From positions 1,243,001 to 1,307,000 of the forward strand of contig CM030863.1 in the NCBI GenBank assembly GCA_018105865.1: a stretch of 64,000 nt of DNA. Direction: 5' to 3'. This document shows positions 36,377 through 49,000 of the stretch, piece by piece. The DNA comes from Metaphire vulgaris. Its lineage: Eukaryota > Annelida > Clitellata > Crassiclitellata > Megascolecidae. Below the pieces are notes generated by a model. It searched no databases. It worked only from the letters and a program-made list of their open reading frames with translations, and was not told where the DNA came from. A program made the position numbers and the translations under genes. Position 1 is the stretch's first letter, and each line of letters starts with the position of its first letter.

Positions 36377-39300
36377 CTGTGAACAAAAGAGCAAAAATAA
36401 AACACTAGGACGATGTTATAAGCCATAGAAATAAAACAGTGGGAAAGTTAGATAGCACTAGAAAACATGCCATTTGAATACTAACCATAAACCATTGCTA
36501 TTCCGAGTCCTCGAAACCGGGGAGATCCTACTAAACCAGTGGCGGCTCCACATGGGGAACCTAGGGGTCCGTGCCCCCACCCATTGAATGCCGGCTCCCT
36601 GTAGCCCCCAATTCAGATCCTATACTTGCTACTACATACCTATCAGCAAATGGTTGGCCACCATGCTTAGAGGTTGCCACCCAAACACTCCCATTTGCAA
36701 ATCCTGGAGCCACCACTGTACAAAGCCACTTAAAATCCAGCTATTGGAACAAGCTTTAATCACAATCATTACCATGCTATGAATTATGCAACAATTTATC
36801 ATTATTCCTTGCACAGTAAATAAAGTGATATTGAAAAGTTATTGCATCAAGCTAAGAATGTATGTTGATTGGTTGACCATAAACAATCTGCTGTATGTTG
36901 ATTGGTTGACCATAAACAATCTATTGTATGTTGATAGGTTGACCATAAACAATCTATTGTATGTTGATAGGTTGACCATAAGCAATCTATTGTATGTTGA
37001 TAGGTTGACCATAAACAATCTGCTGTATGTTGATTGGTGGACCATAAGGCATAAACAATCTATTGTATGTTGATAGGTTGACCATAAACAATCTACTGTT
37101 ACTCACCTCCACCTTTTATAAGAATCTCTGCAATATCATTTTGATTTGACTCTTTAAGACATTCCGCTGCCTGGAAGTACTTTCTAATGCTGAATCTCCT
37201 CATGATGTCCAGGAACGCCTTGGCACGATCAAAACTTGTCGTTTTTGAGTTGACAAAATCCAGCTGCAGTTTACTGATAATGAAGTTAGAAAATAGTATG
37301 TCGAGGAAGCCGTGGACCGTATCGAGTGAAGTGGTAAGTGGCTCAAAATTCCGTTGCAAAATTGCTGTTTCTCTTTCTGTCTGCGGCCAATCCAGGCCAA
37401 ATTCGTCCTTATAAACTGCAGGAAATACAAAAGCACCCTCACAAAATTATGGAAATATTTGGAACATTTTATTTAAACTCTGAAAAAAAAAAATAAAAAG
37501 TTCAAGAATTGATAAAAGTCAAATTCTCGCTAACAAGGACCTTGCACTAACTAAGATGAAAACTTATGGAGTCTTGGACCCTTGGCCAGTCGAAATAAAA
37601 TGGCCTGAGTCTAATTAACCCTTTTCCATTTGCCCCGAGAATACTCGCCCATGTTACATTACGTCACAAATAAATGAACGGGTAGGTAAATGGTTAAACT
37701 AATTGACTACAGAACTTCTATAGCGCCAAGCACTTGACATCAGTCAATGGACATGCAATGGCGCTGTACAACAAGTTTTCAGTGGATGCGCATTCACAAA
37801 GCAACAAAGTCTTACAAGCCAAAAAACAGAAAAAGGTGCACCCGGGGGCAAGATGTGTCAATGGCGCCCTCAACTTCCGTAAAATCAACAAGCAAAAAAA
37901 AGGTATTGACGTCTAAAAAAATGTGCCACCACAAGTCCTGAAAAACCTTAGGAGCATAAAAAAGGTCCTCCACTATTTTGTTTACGGTAATTAAGTTACA
38001 TACATTAACCAAATTTTGGGGGATGCCTGGGCATTCCCAGGCTACCATTACATGACATCTCTGTGGTTATGCTAAAGGAGACTTGTAATCCCCATGTTCA
38101 GACGTCTGCTAAGAGATCCCTTGTTCTATTGAATAAAGAATTTAGATAACCAACATAAATGCGTTACTGTATACTCTATGCAAACCATAATGTATACTCT
38201 ACTGCAGTGTTTTATACAGGCCTGTTAGGAGGGGAGAATCCCCCCAAAAACAACTCAAAATCCTCTCCCCCCAAAAAAATCACAGCTCTAAATTTTTTTA
38301 GCATTTAAACTGTGCCTCTTCCCCTCCAGCCAAGTCAATCCCCCCCAAAAAGGCCTGGAGTCTGCATACCCCAAGTCCATTACAACTGATAAGCGTAAAA
38401 TATATAAATTTGATGCATGAGTAAAAGAGGCAGTAACAATTTTGACAAGAGAACTGAAAATAAACTTGAAGTGCAGTAACCGTTACCTCCGTTCCCTTCG
38501 ATCCAGTTGACAACGTGGATCTGATCGGAGTCTCGAAGAGCCGTCATAAGCTGCTCTTGTTTGCCATCTTTAAATATGATCTCAAGAAGTGCTTTACTTT
38601 TGCGAGACGTTGTTCTTTCCGTTTCAATAGCCTCATTTTCATCGTAGGTAAGCGCACCACTGCTCACCAATTTTGGTAGAAGTTCAAAGTTTGGTTCTAA
38701 GATTTCTTGCAGCTTCTTCTCCTGAGCTGCCATTTTGGTCACAAGAGTCATATCACCTGCAAACATATCAGCAGGGACTGTTTTAAGAAACATTTATCAC
38801 TGCACTAAACTCAGAAAATTTGTGGAGATCCGCGCAAAAAACAAGCCAAAAAAGGTTGTCTGGAAATTTGCATTTTACCACAGCACAGTTTCATCTTTTA
38901 GTTAGTTAGTTAGTTAGTTAGTTATGGGCTAACTTATATAGTGCTATTGTCATAGGAGGCTAGGGTCAAGAGTACTCAACATGGTACTGAATGAGAGTCC
39001 GAACAAGTGCGTTTTAAGTCGCTTGGTAGAAGTTTCTAGATTAGTCGTGTTTTTATCACTGCACATTTTGTGTATCACTGGACGTTAAAACAGGTCCTGC
39101 ATATAAGTCTCTAATAACTGCAATAAGTCTCTATAAGTCTCAAGACATTTTGACACAGCCTCACAGGAACTCACATTTCTAGATCTTCATATGAAACTTA
39201 CACCATCATATGTTCAGAAACACATCTGCAGAATTGCTTATGTTTCACAAAAGCAATCATTATTTCATGCATTGTTAACAGTCAGTTATAATTCATTACT

Positions 39301-39655
39301 TATTAACAGTGTAGAAAGCTAAAAGAAACTTTGAACATATTTTATAAAGTGCTTTTTCTAAATAATTTTATTTCCAATGCATGATATTTTATGCCATTGG
39401 CTGATGCTGTTTGTATAATTAAGCGGCGCTATAGAAGCTGATGATCAGATTAGATGCCATCAGATTTCTTCCCCCAGACTATTCTGTGCATCAGTGACTT
39501 TGAATAAATATATCAAATTAGATTGAAAGTTTAGAATTTTAGAAAGTTTAGACCGTTGGTGCGTGAGTAAGAGAATCAATGAACCCTAAATGCACCAAAC
39601 GGACAGACTCAGACATTGAACTGCAATACTGACCCTCCGTAACATTGCTTGCCAT
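36011..39655 (-). CDS. Upstream CARD-CARD-TRADD-N-like exons (alternative 5' part of the same locus, or a truncated paralogue)
   Basis: Exons 39655-39634, 38756-38487, 37415-37107 and 36376-36011 are all linked by phase-1 GT-AG introns. They read MASNVTEG, a CARD (LQEILEPNFELLPKLVSSGALTYDE...), a second CARD (AILQRNFEPLT...LKESNQNDIAEILIKGGG) and a TRADD-N-like domain (LLLKVAAVRQGESIVLYVCCYERKEFDHL). The last donor (TTTGAAT/GTGAGT) leaves phase 1, and no own terminal exon is visible. Spliced to 33663 it stays open and would give CARD-CARD-TRADDN-CARD-TRADDN-propeller, 830 residues, with exon 35529-35427 as an internal alternative start. Alternatively this is a gene that lost its 3' end. An in-frame TGA precedes the ATG. 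Confidence 0.72.
36537..36718. mobile_element. CAGTGGCGGCTCC-family MITE
   Basis: Ends CAGTGGCGGCTCCA and TGGAGCCACCACTG. Flanks tactaaac and tacaaagc agree at 6 of 8. Located in the intron between CARD 2 and the first TRADD-N-like exon. Confidence 0.8.
36858..37095. repeat. 33-bp tandem array, about 7 copies, in a CARD-gene intron
   Basis: Units of TGTATGTTGATAGGTTGACC followed by ATAAACAATCTAT, with T/A and C/T variants. The array stops about 12 bp before the CARD 2 donor (37106). Confidence 0.9.
37107..37415 (-). CDS. CARD exon 2
   Basis: Acceptor TTTCCTGCAG, donor GGAG/GTGAGT, 309 bp, phase 1 both ends. The exon ends IAEILIKGGG, like VANVAEKGGG of the 33379 exon and VVNWIEGNGG of the 38487 exon, which marks three duplicated CARD exons. 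Confidence 0.82.
38487..38756 (-). CDS. CARD exon 1
   Basis: Acceptor TTTGCAG, donor GGAG/GTAACG, 270 bp, phase 1 both ends. CARD-like helices: EKKLQEILEPNFELLPKLV, ALTYDENEAIETERTTSRKS, ALLEIIFKDG, LMTALRDSDQIHVVNWIEG. Confidence 0.82.
39634..39655 (-). CDS. Candidate 22-bp first coding exon
   Basis: AAGATGG context, seven codons plus one base (MASNVTE-G), donor GAGG/GTCAGT. The leftover G joins GT of the next exon to give Gly. Very short, so support comes only from start context, upstream stop, donor and matching phase. Confidence 0.5.
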
Positions 39656-41920
39656 CTTCTGTGTTCAGGACCAAACGGGGCACGCATCCAATGCGCCTCC
39701 TCCACTTCCACTAGGAACCAAATTACAATCAACAGGAGTTTAAAAACTAACAAGGACATTGATTTACAGTAATTCTACAAACTTCATGTGCTGAGATTCA
39801 GTTAAAGCCTGTATCTGCCTAATTATTCGCACATTCACCAATAATATAATAATAACACAGACAACAAGAACAATAATAATAAGTTAATAACAATGCATTT
39901 TACAGCACCGTTTGTAATACCCGGAGTTATTAAGGTATTAATCGATGACACTCCGAAACCGAACTGCCAAAGATTTAGGTTATTTCAGGATATCAGTCAG
40001 TGGAAGACAGCAACATACCGGTAATAATAATAATGTGATTTTAAGTGGTTTAGGAGGATAAGTAAGCCTGTGTGAAAACCACTGAATATAATATAAGAAG
40101 GTTTAACTTGGTTCTGTAGGGTCAGCCCTTTGTGAGAAAAGCAAAGCAGAATATGAGGAAAAGCCACGTGTAATAATTGATTAAAAATTTTCATGCATAT
40201 TTATTTAAGATCATACATAGAAGTAGACATCAAATTCTAGCCTCCAACCTTTGCTCTACACAAGCAAGGGCTGTAGGCCTGTAGCTATAGTGCCAACGTT
40301 TTAATCCAGCTAAGATTCCTATGACAGTTAGTAGCGCTCGCTTGAGAGTTGAGACTCTCAAGTCTATAGTCTATAGAAGAAGACTATAGTCTTCTTCGCA
40401 GTCTGATAAACTTCTAAAACGCTGCACTTTTGCGTATTTTATCCTTAGATCTTAATCACAAACGGTGTTTATCCATTCTGTTTGATATTCGAAGTTCGTA
40501 CTTTCATTTTCGCTTTTATAATCAAAGCAACGTCTGAGCTAAATATAGATACTTTTGGAATTTCCCTTATATAAATTTTCCACATGGGTTTTTAAATTGC
40601 ATAGATTAGAATCACCATGGAGGTATCAACGACATGGCAGACAAAAGAGTCTAATAATAATATAATGAATATAGAGTATTAAATACAACATTGTATAAAA
40701 TAATAAATTTTAAAGTGGTTCAGCAGGTGTGAGAAACACTATTGTATTCTTTACTATTAGCTTAGTGTTTTTTTATACGATAGCTGCTTTATTTCAGATG
40801 CTTTGTTTAGACTAGACTCACTAGAGTCGGGATCATCATGGCCAAAATGAAATTGTAGATTTGCATTTTAAAGATAAAACGTCTCAATGTGGACTTCACA
40901 GCGCATTCAGCCTGAACATATAACGCAAAATACCACCACATACATGATTTTTAATCTGATTCTCGCCTCAAAACAATAATCGGCTGATGCTAGTTGCATT
41001 TCCAGTAATATGATGATAGCTTGCTATATTATTAATCTAGTATAGGCCTATTTAAATTGTTCTTTTAGTTAAATAGTTTTTTAGTTAGATAGTTACATGG
41101 ACATAGATTCTAATTTATCTATATATCTATGATGGCACTAAAGAAGATATGTCATTGATGATGGTTGACGCCGTGTGTGGATTTTAAATGCCATTGAGCG
41201 CCAGCGGCATCTGCATGTGCAGGCTCAGAATAAGTAGTCATTGATGAAAATATACTGTAAGTACACGTTTTTTGCACAGAAAGTACTTCTAGCATCAGTA
41301 TGTCGTCTCATTCAGCGTGCCATCGACTGTATCGTTGAGGTTTTGTTGTATTTTTTAAAATATATATATAATGTAAATGCTCGCGATTTATATAGCGCCA
41401 AATGAGTGTACAATTACTGAATGACAATTCTCACCCAGAGTCGTAAAGAAGTAAGAAATTATCTTCTGCAATCTTGAATCTAAGCATAATTGTTCCCAAA
41501 GTGACGATGAAGCTCTTTAAAATGTCATCATCATGAAACCCATTGAGATAAACGAACTCATACAATTAGGAAAGCAATAAAGGACTGTTTTTCTTCAAAT
41601 CTTATCTATTCCGGTGTTAGGAGTTCATCTACTGCTACAATGGTTGTGCGATGTGGAGGCCTCCCTGCCATTTTGAACTGATTATTTCTGCAAATTATTG
41701 GTTTTTAGAATAAATTTTTAAAATGCACTTCAATGACGCCCCCACATGCGTTCACAAGAGTAGAAGTGACTATAAACAATTACCTAGAGCCGCCATATTG
41801 AAATAATTTAGGACACTTAGATGAGAATCCAGGTTCGATACAGGACGCTCTCTTATGTCCACTCGGGCGAAGTTTACTTTGATATATCTGCCCAGAAATT
41901 TAGACTGAAGACTACTGCAG
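39656..41920. other. Gene-less AT-rich stretch upstream of the CARD locus
   Basis: Holds copies of the TTTTAAGTGGTTTAGGAGG dispersed repeat (near 40032 and 40710) and a SINE-like TATATAGCGCC segment at 41390. The promoter of the CARD locus would lie near its left edge, but no TATA box is convincing. Confidence 0.6.
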
Positions 41921-41934
41921 TATTATTATTATTA

Positions 41935-41977
<43 letters not shown>

Positions 41978-42049
41978 GAAAAATTCATGGAAGGCGACTG
42001 CATTAGATCTCTGCAGTGTCATGGATGTTCGTTGCAGGAGAAAGGAATA

Positions 42050-42084
<35 letters not shown>

Positions 42085-42600
42085 TGCAAAGACCTGAGAT
42101 GAACAAAGACTTATGGAGAAGATCAAAGACAGAAAATTATCAATATTTGGACACATCTGCAGAATGAGGGATGAAAGACTAATAAAGACAGTGATGATGG
42201 GAAGATCAGATGGTATGCGAAAAAGAGGAAGACCAAAGAGAAGATGGATCGATGATATTCTTGAATGGTCTTGACACCCAAAATGCGATACACATGGCCA
42301 AAGAAAGGAAAGGGCCATGGACGAGCACTTGGCTTCAACGGTCCTTATGGACTATGGAGTGTGTTGATGATGATGATTATTATTATTTGTTATTATTGTT
42401 ATTGTTGTTTTTTGCATTATTATAATATTATTATTGTTATTATTATTATTACAAAGCACTATATAAGTTCAGACTTTTAGTATTTCATGGATGTTTGTTG
42501 CAGAAGAAAGGATTATTATTATTATTATATTATTATTATTATTGTTGTTGTTGTTGTTATTGTTGTTGTTGTTGTTGTTGTTGTTACAAAGCAATACACA
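41921..42600. repeat. TTA microsatellites with an embedded CATGGAAGGCGACTGC dispersed core
   Basis: (TTA)n at 41921-41977, 42051-42083 and 42511-42545 flanks a core reading TTCATGGAAGGCGACTGC followed by TCTCTGCAGTGTCATGGATG and TTCGTTGCAGGAGAAAGGA. Related cores occur at 21121-21170, 21240-21262 and 61207-61255, always bounded by TTA repeats. Confidence 0.75.
42110..42350 (+). mobile_element. LINE reverse-transcriptase C-terminal fragment
   Basis: Reads IKDRKLSIFGHICRM, LIKTVMMGRSDGMRKRGRPK and RRWIDDILEWS before a stop: the post-reverse-transcriptase signature of non-LTR elements (FGH..RM...G.R.RGRP..RW.DDI..W). Inserted within TTA-rich sequence; upstream domains absent. Confidence 0.8.
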
Positions 42601-43338
42601 AGTTCAGACTTTTAGTATTTATTTAAAAACAGATATACCAATTAGTGACTGCCAGTTTGTATTTATGCGAAATTCATTGTTTTATATAAATTGACCTCAT
42701 GTCTTCATTTAACATTAACCTGTATTTGGTGACCATGCTTGACTGTGATCATGATATTGATATTTTGCAAATTGCATGATTTTCAGTTTTTTTGTCATAA
42801 TTCATGATGCATTTTCTTTATCGAAGTTGGTATCAGTAGGTGTTGCTAGAAAGGCCAAGGACCAATCAGATGGTGTGAAAACTTGGTTGATGGCTTGTAC
42901 AGACTAATTTTTGTCAGGAAGTAAGATGCTCAAGACTTGAAACTTTTATGCTTTTTGATGTTTGATGTAATGGTGTGGGGATTTGAGCCTCAGGTTTTTT
43001 TATTTGACTACACCGACAAGGGGTAGAATATTTACAGTACCATTCATAAGTCTTGCATCACCCACCAGAAAAAGCTATTTACGTCCTTTTCTTGACTTGT
43101 CCTTTCAATGCTACGTCATAATTCCATATTATTATATGCCAGTTTGTTGGAAATTAAATTCTGCGCCCATTTCCGCAATCAGTTTGTCTCTTTTGTGAAC
43201 TTTCCAATTGATTATTATGCAAGGAAGTGTTAGAGTCGGATTCTGCATAATACTGGATTCAAAATCATCCAATGTCTTTCTCAACCAATTGAAGCATCAG
43301 ATTCTACAGCCAATCACTGCGTGACAATTTGGTTCTGT

Positions 43339-43340
<2 letters not shown>

Positions 43341-43391
<51 letters not shown>
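43341..43391. repeat. (CTAT)n microsatellite with adjacent SINE-like segment
   Basis: Thirteen or so CTAT units, then GACGATTTATAGAGCGCTGT and AAAGCGCTTTACAG, a TATAGCGC-family SINE relative. Confidence 0.85.
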
Positions 43392-43470
43392 GACGATTTA
43401 TAGAGCGCTGTAAACATGACGAAGGCCAAAGACAAAAGCGCTTTACAGTCAAAAAGCTAAAAAGCTGTTC

Positions 43471-43880
43471 TTAGCCATCCTCGATCCGAGTTTGGGCCAC
43501 ACTATGAACCACCATCTTCCACTTCTGTCTATCTTCCATCTTCCCTTGTAATTTTTGCAGCGGCAGTTCGGTCCAGGATGTTACATTTTCCAGCCAAGAC
43601 GTTCTCAGTCTTCTGAGTGCTCTTCCTCCTGTTAGTGTTCTTTGTATTAATTCTTTTTCCATACATGAGTCTTTTTTTTTCATAATGCGTCCAAAGTAAC
43701 TTATTTTCCTTTTCTTTATGTTGTTCAGCAAACTTCTCGTTTCCCCTGCCTGTTCTAGTACCCATTTGTTGGATATAACGTACCCGGATACAATGCGCCA
43801 ACTTTACAAACCTGCCAGGTATGTTACTACTGTTAGTACTGTACTTCACTTTAACAAATATCGATGTCAATACTTGCACT
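43471..43880 (-). mobile_element. LINE reverse-transcriptase C-terminal fragment
   Basis: Minus-strand reading LLNNIKKRKISYFGRIM, LTGGRALRRLRTSWLENV and W.ELPLQKLQGKMEDRQKW...VHSVAQTRIEDG matches the C-terminus of RTE-like non-LTR polyproteins (KRKL.YFGHI...W.DN...W......A.DR..W..LVH.VA). The sequence upstream (to 43880) is frameshifted. Confidence 0.82.
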
Positions 43881-44333
43881 GATCTTACTCACTGTTAGTC
43901 AATGTTTAACAGCCAATCACTTTTTTAGCACTGAGTATTCATTCTGTGATGGTAATGTCACTTGAATCACAGACAATGACTAGCGTCTTGGCATGGAGAA
44001 GAAATCACATACACACACGCACACACACACACACAGAAGAGATTTAAATGTGCATACCGGTGTTATCATAGGTTTTGTGGAAGTGCCTAATATGTCAAAA
44101 TGAAGAATACTTTCAGTGTTTTCTTGCATGCAGTCCTAGTCTCTTGTAACAGCCTGGAGTAAGAAATTCAAGATGAATGGAACTTAAAGCTAATGGCCCT
44201 ACCCACCCACTGCCCACTCACCCCAGTCTCTTTCCGTGTCACTCTCTGCCTCCCGCTGTCTGTCTCCGTCTCTGCCCCGCGGTCTGTGTGTCTGCTCTTA
44301 TCTGGTTACCGTAGTGCCGTTGTGACCTCTGCT

Positions 44334-44336
<3 letters not shown>

Positions 44337-44408
<72 letters not shown>
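44337..44408. repeat. (GT)n microsatellite
   Basis: Thirty-five or so uninterrupted GT units following a C/T-rich run. Confidence 0.95.
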
Positions 44409-44410
<2 letters not shown>

Positions 44411-45371
44411 CCAGTCTCTTCAGACTGGCTGTGAAATTCTAATGTTCTGATTCAGAGTTACTCAATCTCGGTGATAAGGTCCGGAGGGGCCACGCAGTAT
44501 GGCCCTCTTGAGCATGTTCTGTCCTGGAGGAAGCAGCCCTCCCTCCTTCCCTCCCTCCCTCCCTCCATGCCGTAGTTGCCGGCTTTTGTTTCGTTCCGTG
44601 ATAATTCGGATCGGTGGATTGGGATGGAACAGGGCATATACCGGTATTGGTGTGGTGCCTATTGTTCTTTCACAGCGTCTTCCTATTCCTAGTGCTTCTA
44701 GCGGTTTTCCACAGAGGGGCCATAACCTCTTGTCATCTGTTACCGCCCAACATTCCTCTTAGTATCCGTTCAGTGGTATATCTTTGGAGAAGAGTGGAAA
44801 TCCACGGTCGACCGACGTAGCAATACATGGCACACGAAGAAGAACTCGAAGAAGAACGTATCTTTATTACTATACTGTGCGTCGAGGACCTGCTACCGAC
44901 CGGACCGGGCATAGAACTTAACAAGTGTCTGAACATCACAGTATATATTCCTCCCTCCCTCTCTCCCTCTCTCCCGCCGTCCGCATCTCAGTCCATCTGC
45001 TGCTTTCGTCTGTGTCTTTCTGGCCGAGAGCAGACTCTCTCTGACATCGGTTTGGCACCACCCCTTCGGGCGTCTTGTTGCACCCGCCCAGGGGGCGTCT
45101 TGTTGCACCCCCGCCCATTCAGACTCTCCGCGCTCATCCGCTGAGAAACAGGCGGCATTTCGGATTCCGTGCAGAGGACCGCTGTACGGCGTTTTAGTGA
45201 TGGATTGGGAATAGGAGCTTTTTGGTTTATCGTCCTGCCATGGGCTGCTGAACTGTGAGGATCATTTTGGGTCTGAAACGTGACGTCACTGATTGGAGAA
45301 GAAGGAGTTGGAAGCAGATTAAACAGAAAACAGTTAGAATTTTTTTCACCTATTCTTCCATGCTATATATA

Positions 45372-45613
45372 GTGGCATAGCCGAGGGGGGTTGGGGATTA
45401 AACCCCCCCTTGGCTGCTGACGAAATATAATTTGTAAGCACTATAGAATTAAGATGTAAATGTGATTATCTGTTTTTTTGCTTGTCAGCACACATCTGCA
45501 TAGGGAAAGGCACTAGAGGAAATGACCTTTTTGCTTGTCAAGATTTTTCGAAGTTGGTTATGATCAAAACCAAACCAATCCCCCCCTTTCCGGAAATCCT
45601 CGCTATGCCACTG
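45372..45613. mobile_element. CAGTGGCATAGCC-family MITE
   Basis: Ends AGTGGCATAGCCGAGG and CCTCGCTATGCCACT. The interior has two copies of the TTTTTGCTTGTCA motif, the reverse of TGACAAGCAAAAA. Flanking duplication not recognisable. Confidence 0.65.
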
Positions 45614-45614
45614 G

Positions 45615-45845
<231 letters not shown>

Positions 45846-46099
45846 CCATTGCATCTTATAATAGATCTTATGCTCTTATATTCTTATGTTATTTTGTCAG
45901 CTTGTAAGTGGGTCGAAATGATCTCTTAAATTGACTACATTATGTATGTCTCTTCTTAAAATTTAGATAAACATTTTCCTAAATATGATCTATTTGTAGA
46001 CTTATTAACGTCATTAAATATGAAATAGCATAATTGCTGTTTTCTTAATGTTATCATGTATTCCGTGTTGTTTGTCCTTTAGTAATGATGTACAGGTTT

Positions 46100-49000
46100 G
46101 ACAATTTTGGTTTTGTTAGGATGAAAATATTCACAACAGTGTGAAAGAATATTTAATTTGCCTTAAAACATTGTATTAACACCCCTCCATCTGGTCAAAC
46201 CTGAACAGAAAATAGAACTGAAATGTTAGGGTTCAGCTATCTCGACCGAAGGTTAACAAAAATTGGGGTGGGAATGGTCCTAACTAAATTGCTTTATTTG
46301 AAAAAATCAAACACTGGTTGAAAGGTTTCGATGTCTAAACCACTTGAGAAGAAATGTATCTTTCTTTTTTCAAATGGCATTCTTTTCAGCATGGCAAGTT
46401 GAGTTGCAAAACAGACTTCACATTAGATTTGGTCATTTAATGTAGTCCGTGTAATCGATCAGCAGTATTGTTTGCTGTCCCAGAGCACTCCATTTATTAC
46501 TATTTTTATGTAATGGCTGGGAAAACGTCAATCTTTTGACCTCTTTCTTATCTTTGCAAATAAATTAAATTATAAAGATATTTTCTTGTTATTTTAAAGA
46601 AACATCTGCTGAACTTTTGTTTTGAGGATAAAAATTTCCTGCTCAGCTTGCTAACCCAAATTCTGATTTGAAAATTCAACTTGTGTTTCTTTTTTAAGAG
46701 TCAAGTTTCAAATTTCTGGTGTTGTAATTTGAGAGACCTTGGCATCAATACCGATGGTTTTCACACTGTGATGACAGAATGCTGAGACATCCAGTTCACC
46801 AGCAAGTCTGTGACAGAGTCCACCTGTCAGGCATCATGTGTCCTCCAAAGGCTCTGTGTGAAAATTCTCTGTCCACATTCTTAGACTCGCTGCTAAAGTG
46901 TTGTCTTCAACAAGGCCTGTCTTTCAATTAACTAATTTTTTCAAATTTGATTTATATTCCGTCTGTAAGTCATCGATTGAGTCCCCATAGACAGCCAACA
47001 GGTGTACATAATAACCTCGTGATTACCCATTAATTGGAAATTTGTTGGCCGATCTGTTAATTTGAAATGGACTCCAGTTTGATTGGGTTGATTTGAACAA
47101 TGACTAGCTGGCTGGCTGATGACCGCACTGGTTGAAATGAATTGCTTACAACACACAGACATTATATCAACCTAAAACATGCTAAATTTGTATTTTTCAG
47201 GTCTGAGTGTTTGTGTGACAGGTATGCAGATCAGAAACAAGTTAGATCTTTTCTTCGATCATCCATCCAGCCAGCCATTTCTTCAATAATTGAGTCGACC
47301 TAGTCTTCGATCTTTGAGTCAATCTTGTCTTGATTCATTGGATTGATCCTGTTTTCGATCATCGAGTTGCTTTTGAAAATTTTGAAATTGTTAGGATTGT
47401 GCTATTGCTGACAACAGTGTTGGTGAATATTTAATTTTGCTTTACAAAATGGCCGCCAGTTCATCGACATCCATCTGGTCGGCAGTCGGATCCCACCTGT
47501 TCTCTTGGAACTGAAATGTTCAGGGTTCAGCTATTTTGACCGAAGGTTAACAAAAAAATTGGGGATATGAATGGTCCTAACTAAATTGCTTTATTTGAAA
47601 AAATCAAACACTGGTTGAAAGGTTTCGATGTCTAAACCACTTGAGAAGAAATGTATCTTTCTTGTGAAGCAAATGTGGATTCTTTTGCCAAAATTATACA
47701 GTATGGTGCAAAAAAAAGACTAGTCACATTAGGTTTGACATTTAATGTAGTCCGTTTTTTGCACCACCCTGTATATTGTATGTTGTGTGTTATTTCCATT
47801 TATTACTATTTTTATGTAATATTGTGAAAACGTCAATCTTTTGACCTGTTTCTTATCTTTGCAAATAAATTAAATTATAAAGATATTTTCTTGTTATTTT
47901 AAAGAAACTTCTGCTGAGTTTTTGTTTTGAGGACAAAAATTATGCTCAGCTAATTCTGATCTGATTGGATTTTCACTTCTGATCAAGTTTTTAATCAGTC
48001 AAGTTTCAAATTTCCGGTGTTGTAATTTGAGAGCCTGTGGCTGAATACCGTTGGTTTTCACACTCAATTTGTATGCTGCCATGGTGCACACGTTCCAGTC
48101 GTCCAGAGTCCAAGCTCAGGGAGGCTTATGTGTCCTTAAGGGCTCCTGTGTGGATAATTCTCTGTCCACATTCTTAGACTTCCAGCTAAAGTGTATGTTT
48201 GTGATAAGGCCTTTCTTTCAGTTTAATATTTTCATGTTTTGTTTATTTGCGTTTTCTGATTTTCATCTCGATGGTGTTCATCAATTTGCATAATGTGCTC
48301 GTGAATATGCATTAATTGGATATTTGTTGAGGAGGTTAATTTGAAATGGACTCCAGTTTGATTGGGTTGATTTGATTGTAGCTGGCTGGCTTGTTCAGTT
48401 TTTTCTAATCTGCAGATTGTATTTGAAAACAAATTAATGAATAATTGACAAAAATAAATTTGTTATTTTAGAGGTCTGAGTGTTTGTGTGACAGGTATGC
48501 AGATCAGAAACAAGTTAGATCTTTTCTTCGATCATCCATCCAGCCAGCCATTTCTTCAAGTCTTTATTACACCTAGTCTTCATCTTTATCAATCTTGTCT
48601 TGATTCATTTTAAAAGATCCTGTTTTCTGATCATCTGTTTCTCTTTGAAAGAGAAGGAAATGTTGGGATGTTTTCAGTTGAGTCTACCTTCATTGGTGCC
48701 ATTCACTTTTGTAACTGAAAATGGCGCCAGTTCATCGAGTTCAGATCTGAACTAGGTCGGAATACCATCTGCCCAGCTTCTCTGGAACCACTGGTATCAG
48801 TATCAAGCATGATAGTTTTGCATTCGAAAATCCATCCGCTACGGAAATGGAGGCAGTGAGTTTTGATAGAGTTCTAATGATCTCTTCGTATCCCGTGTGG
48901 TCTGTGTCCCTGGCGATGGGTCAGGGATCTTACTGGAGGTTTTTCTCATTTTGACAAAAAATTCGGACATATGAAATTTGTCAAGCAATTTTCATTGCAG

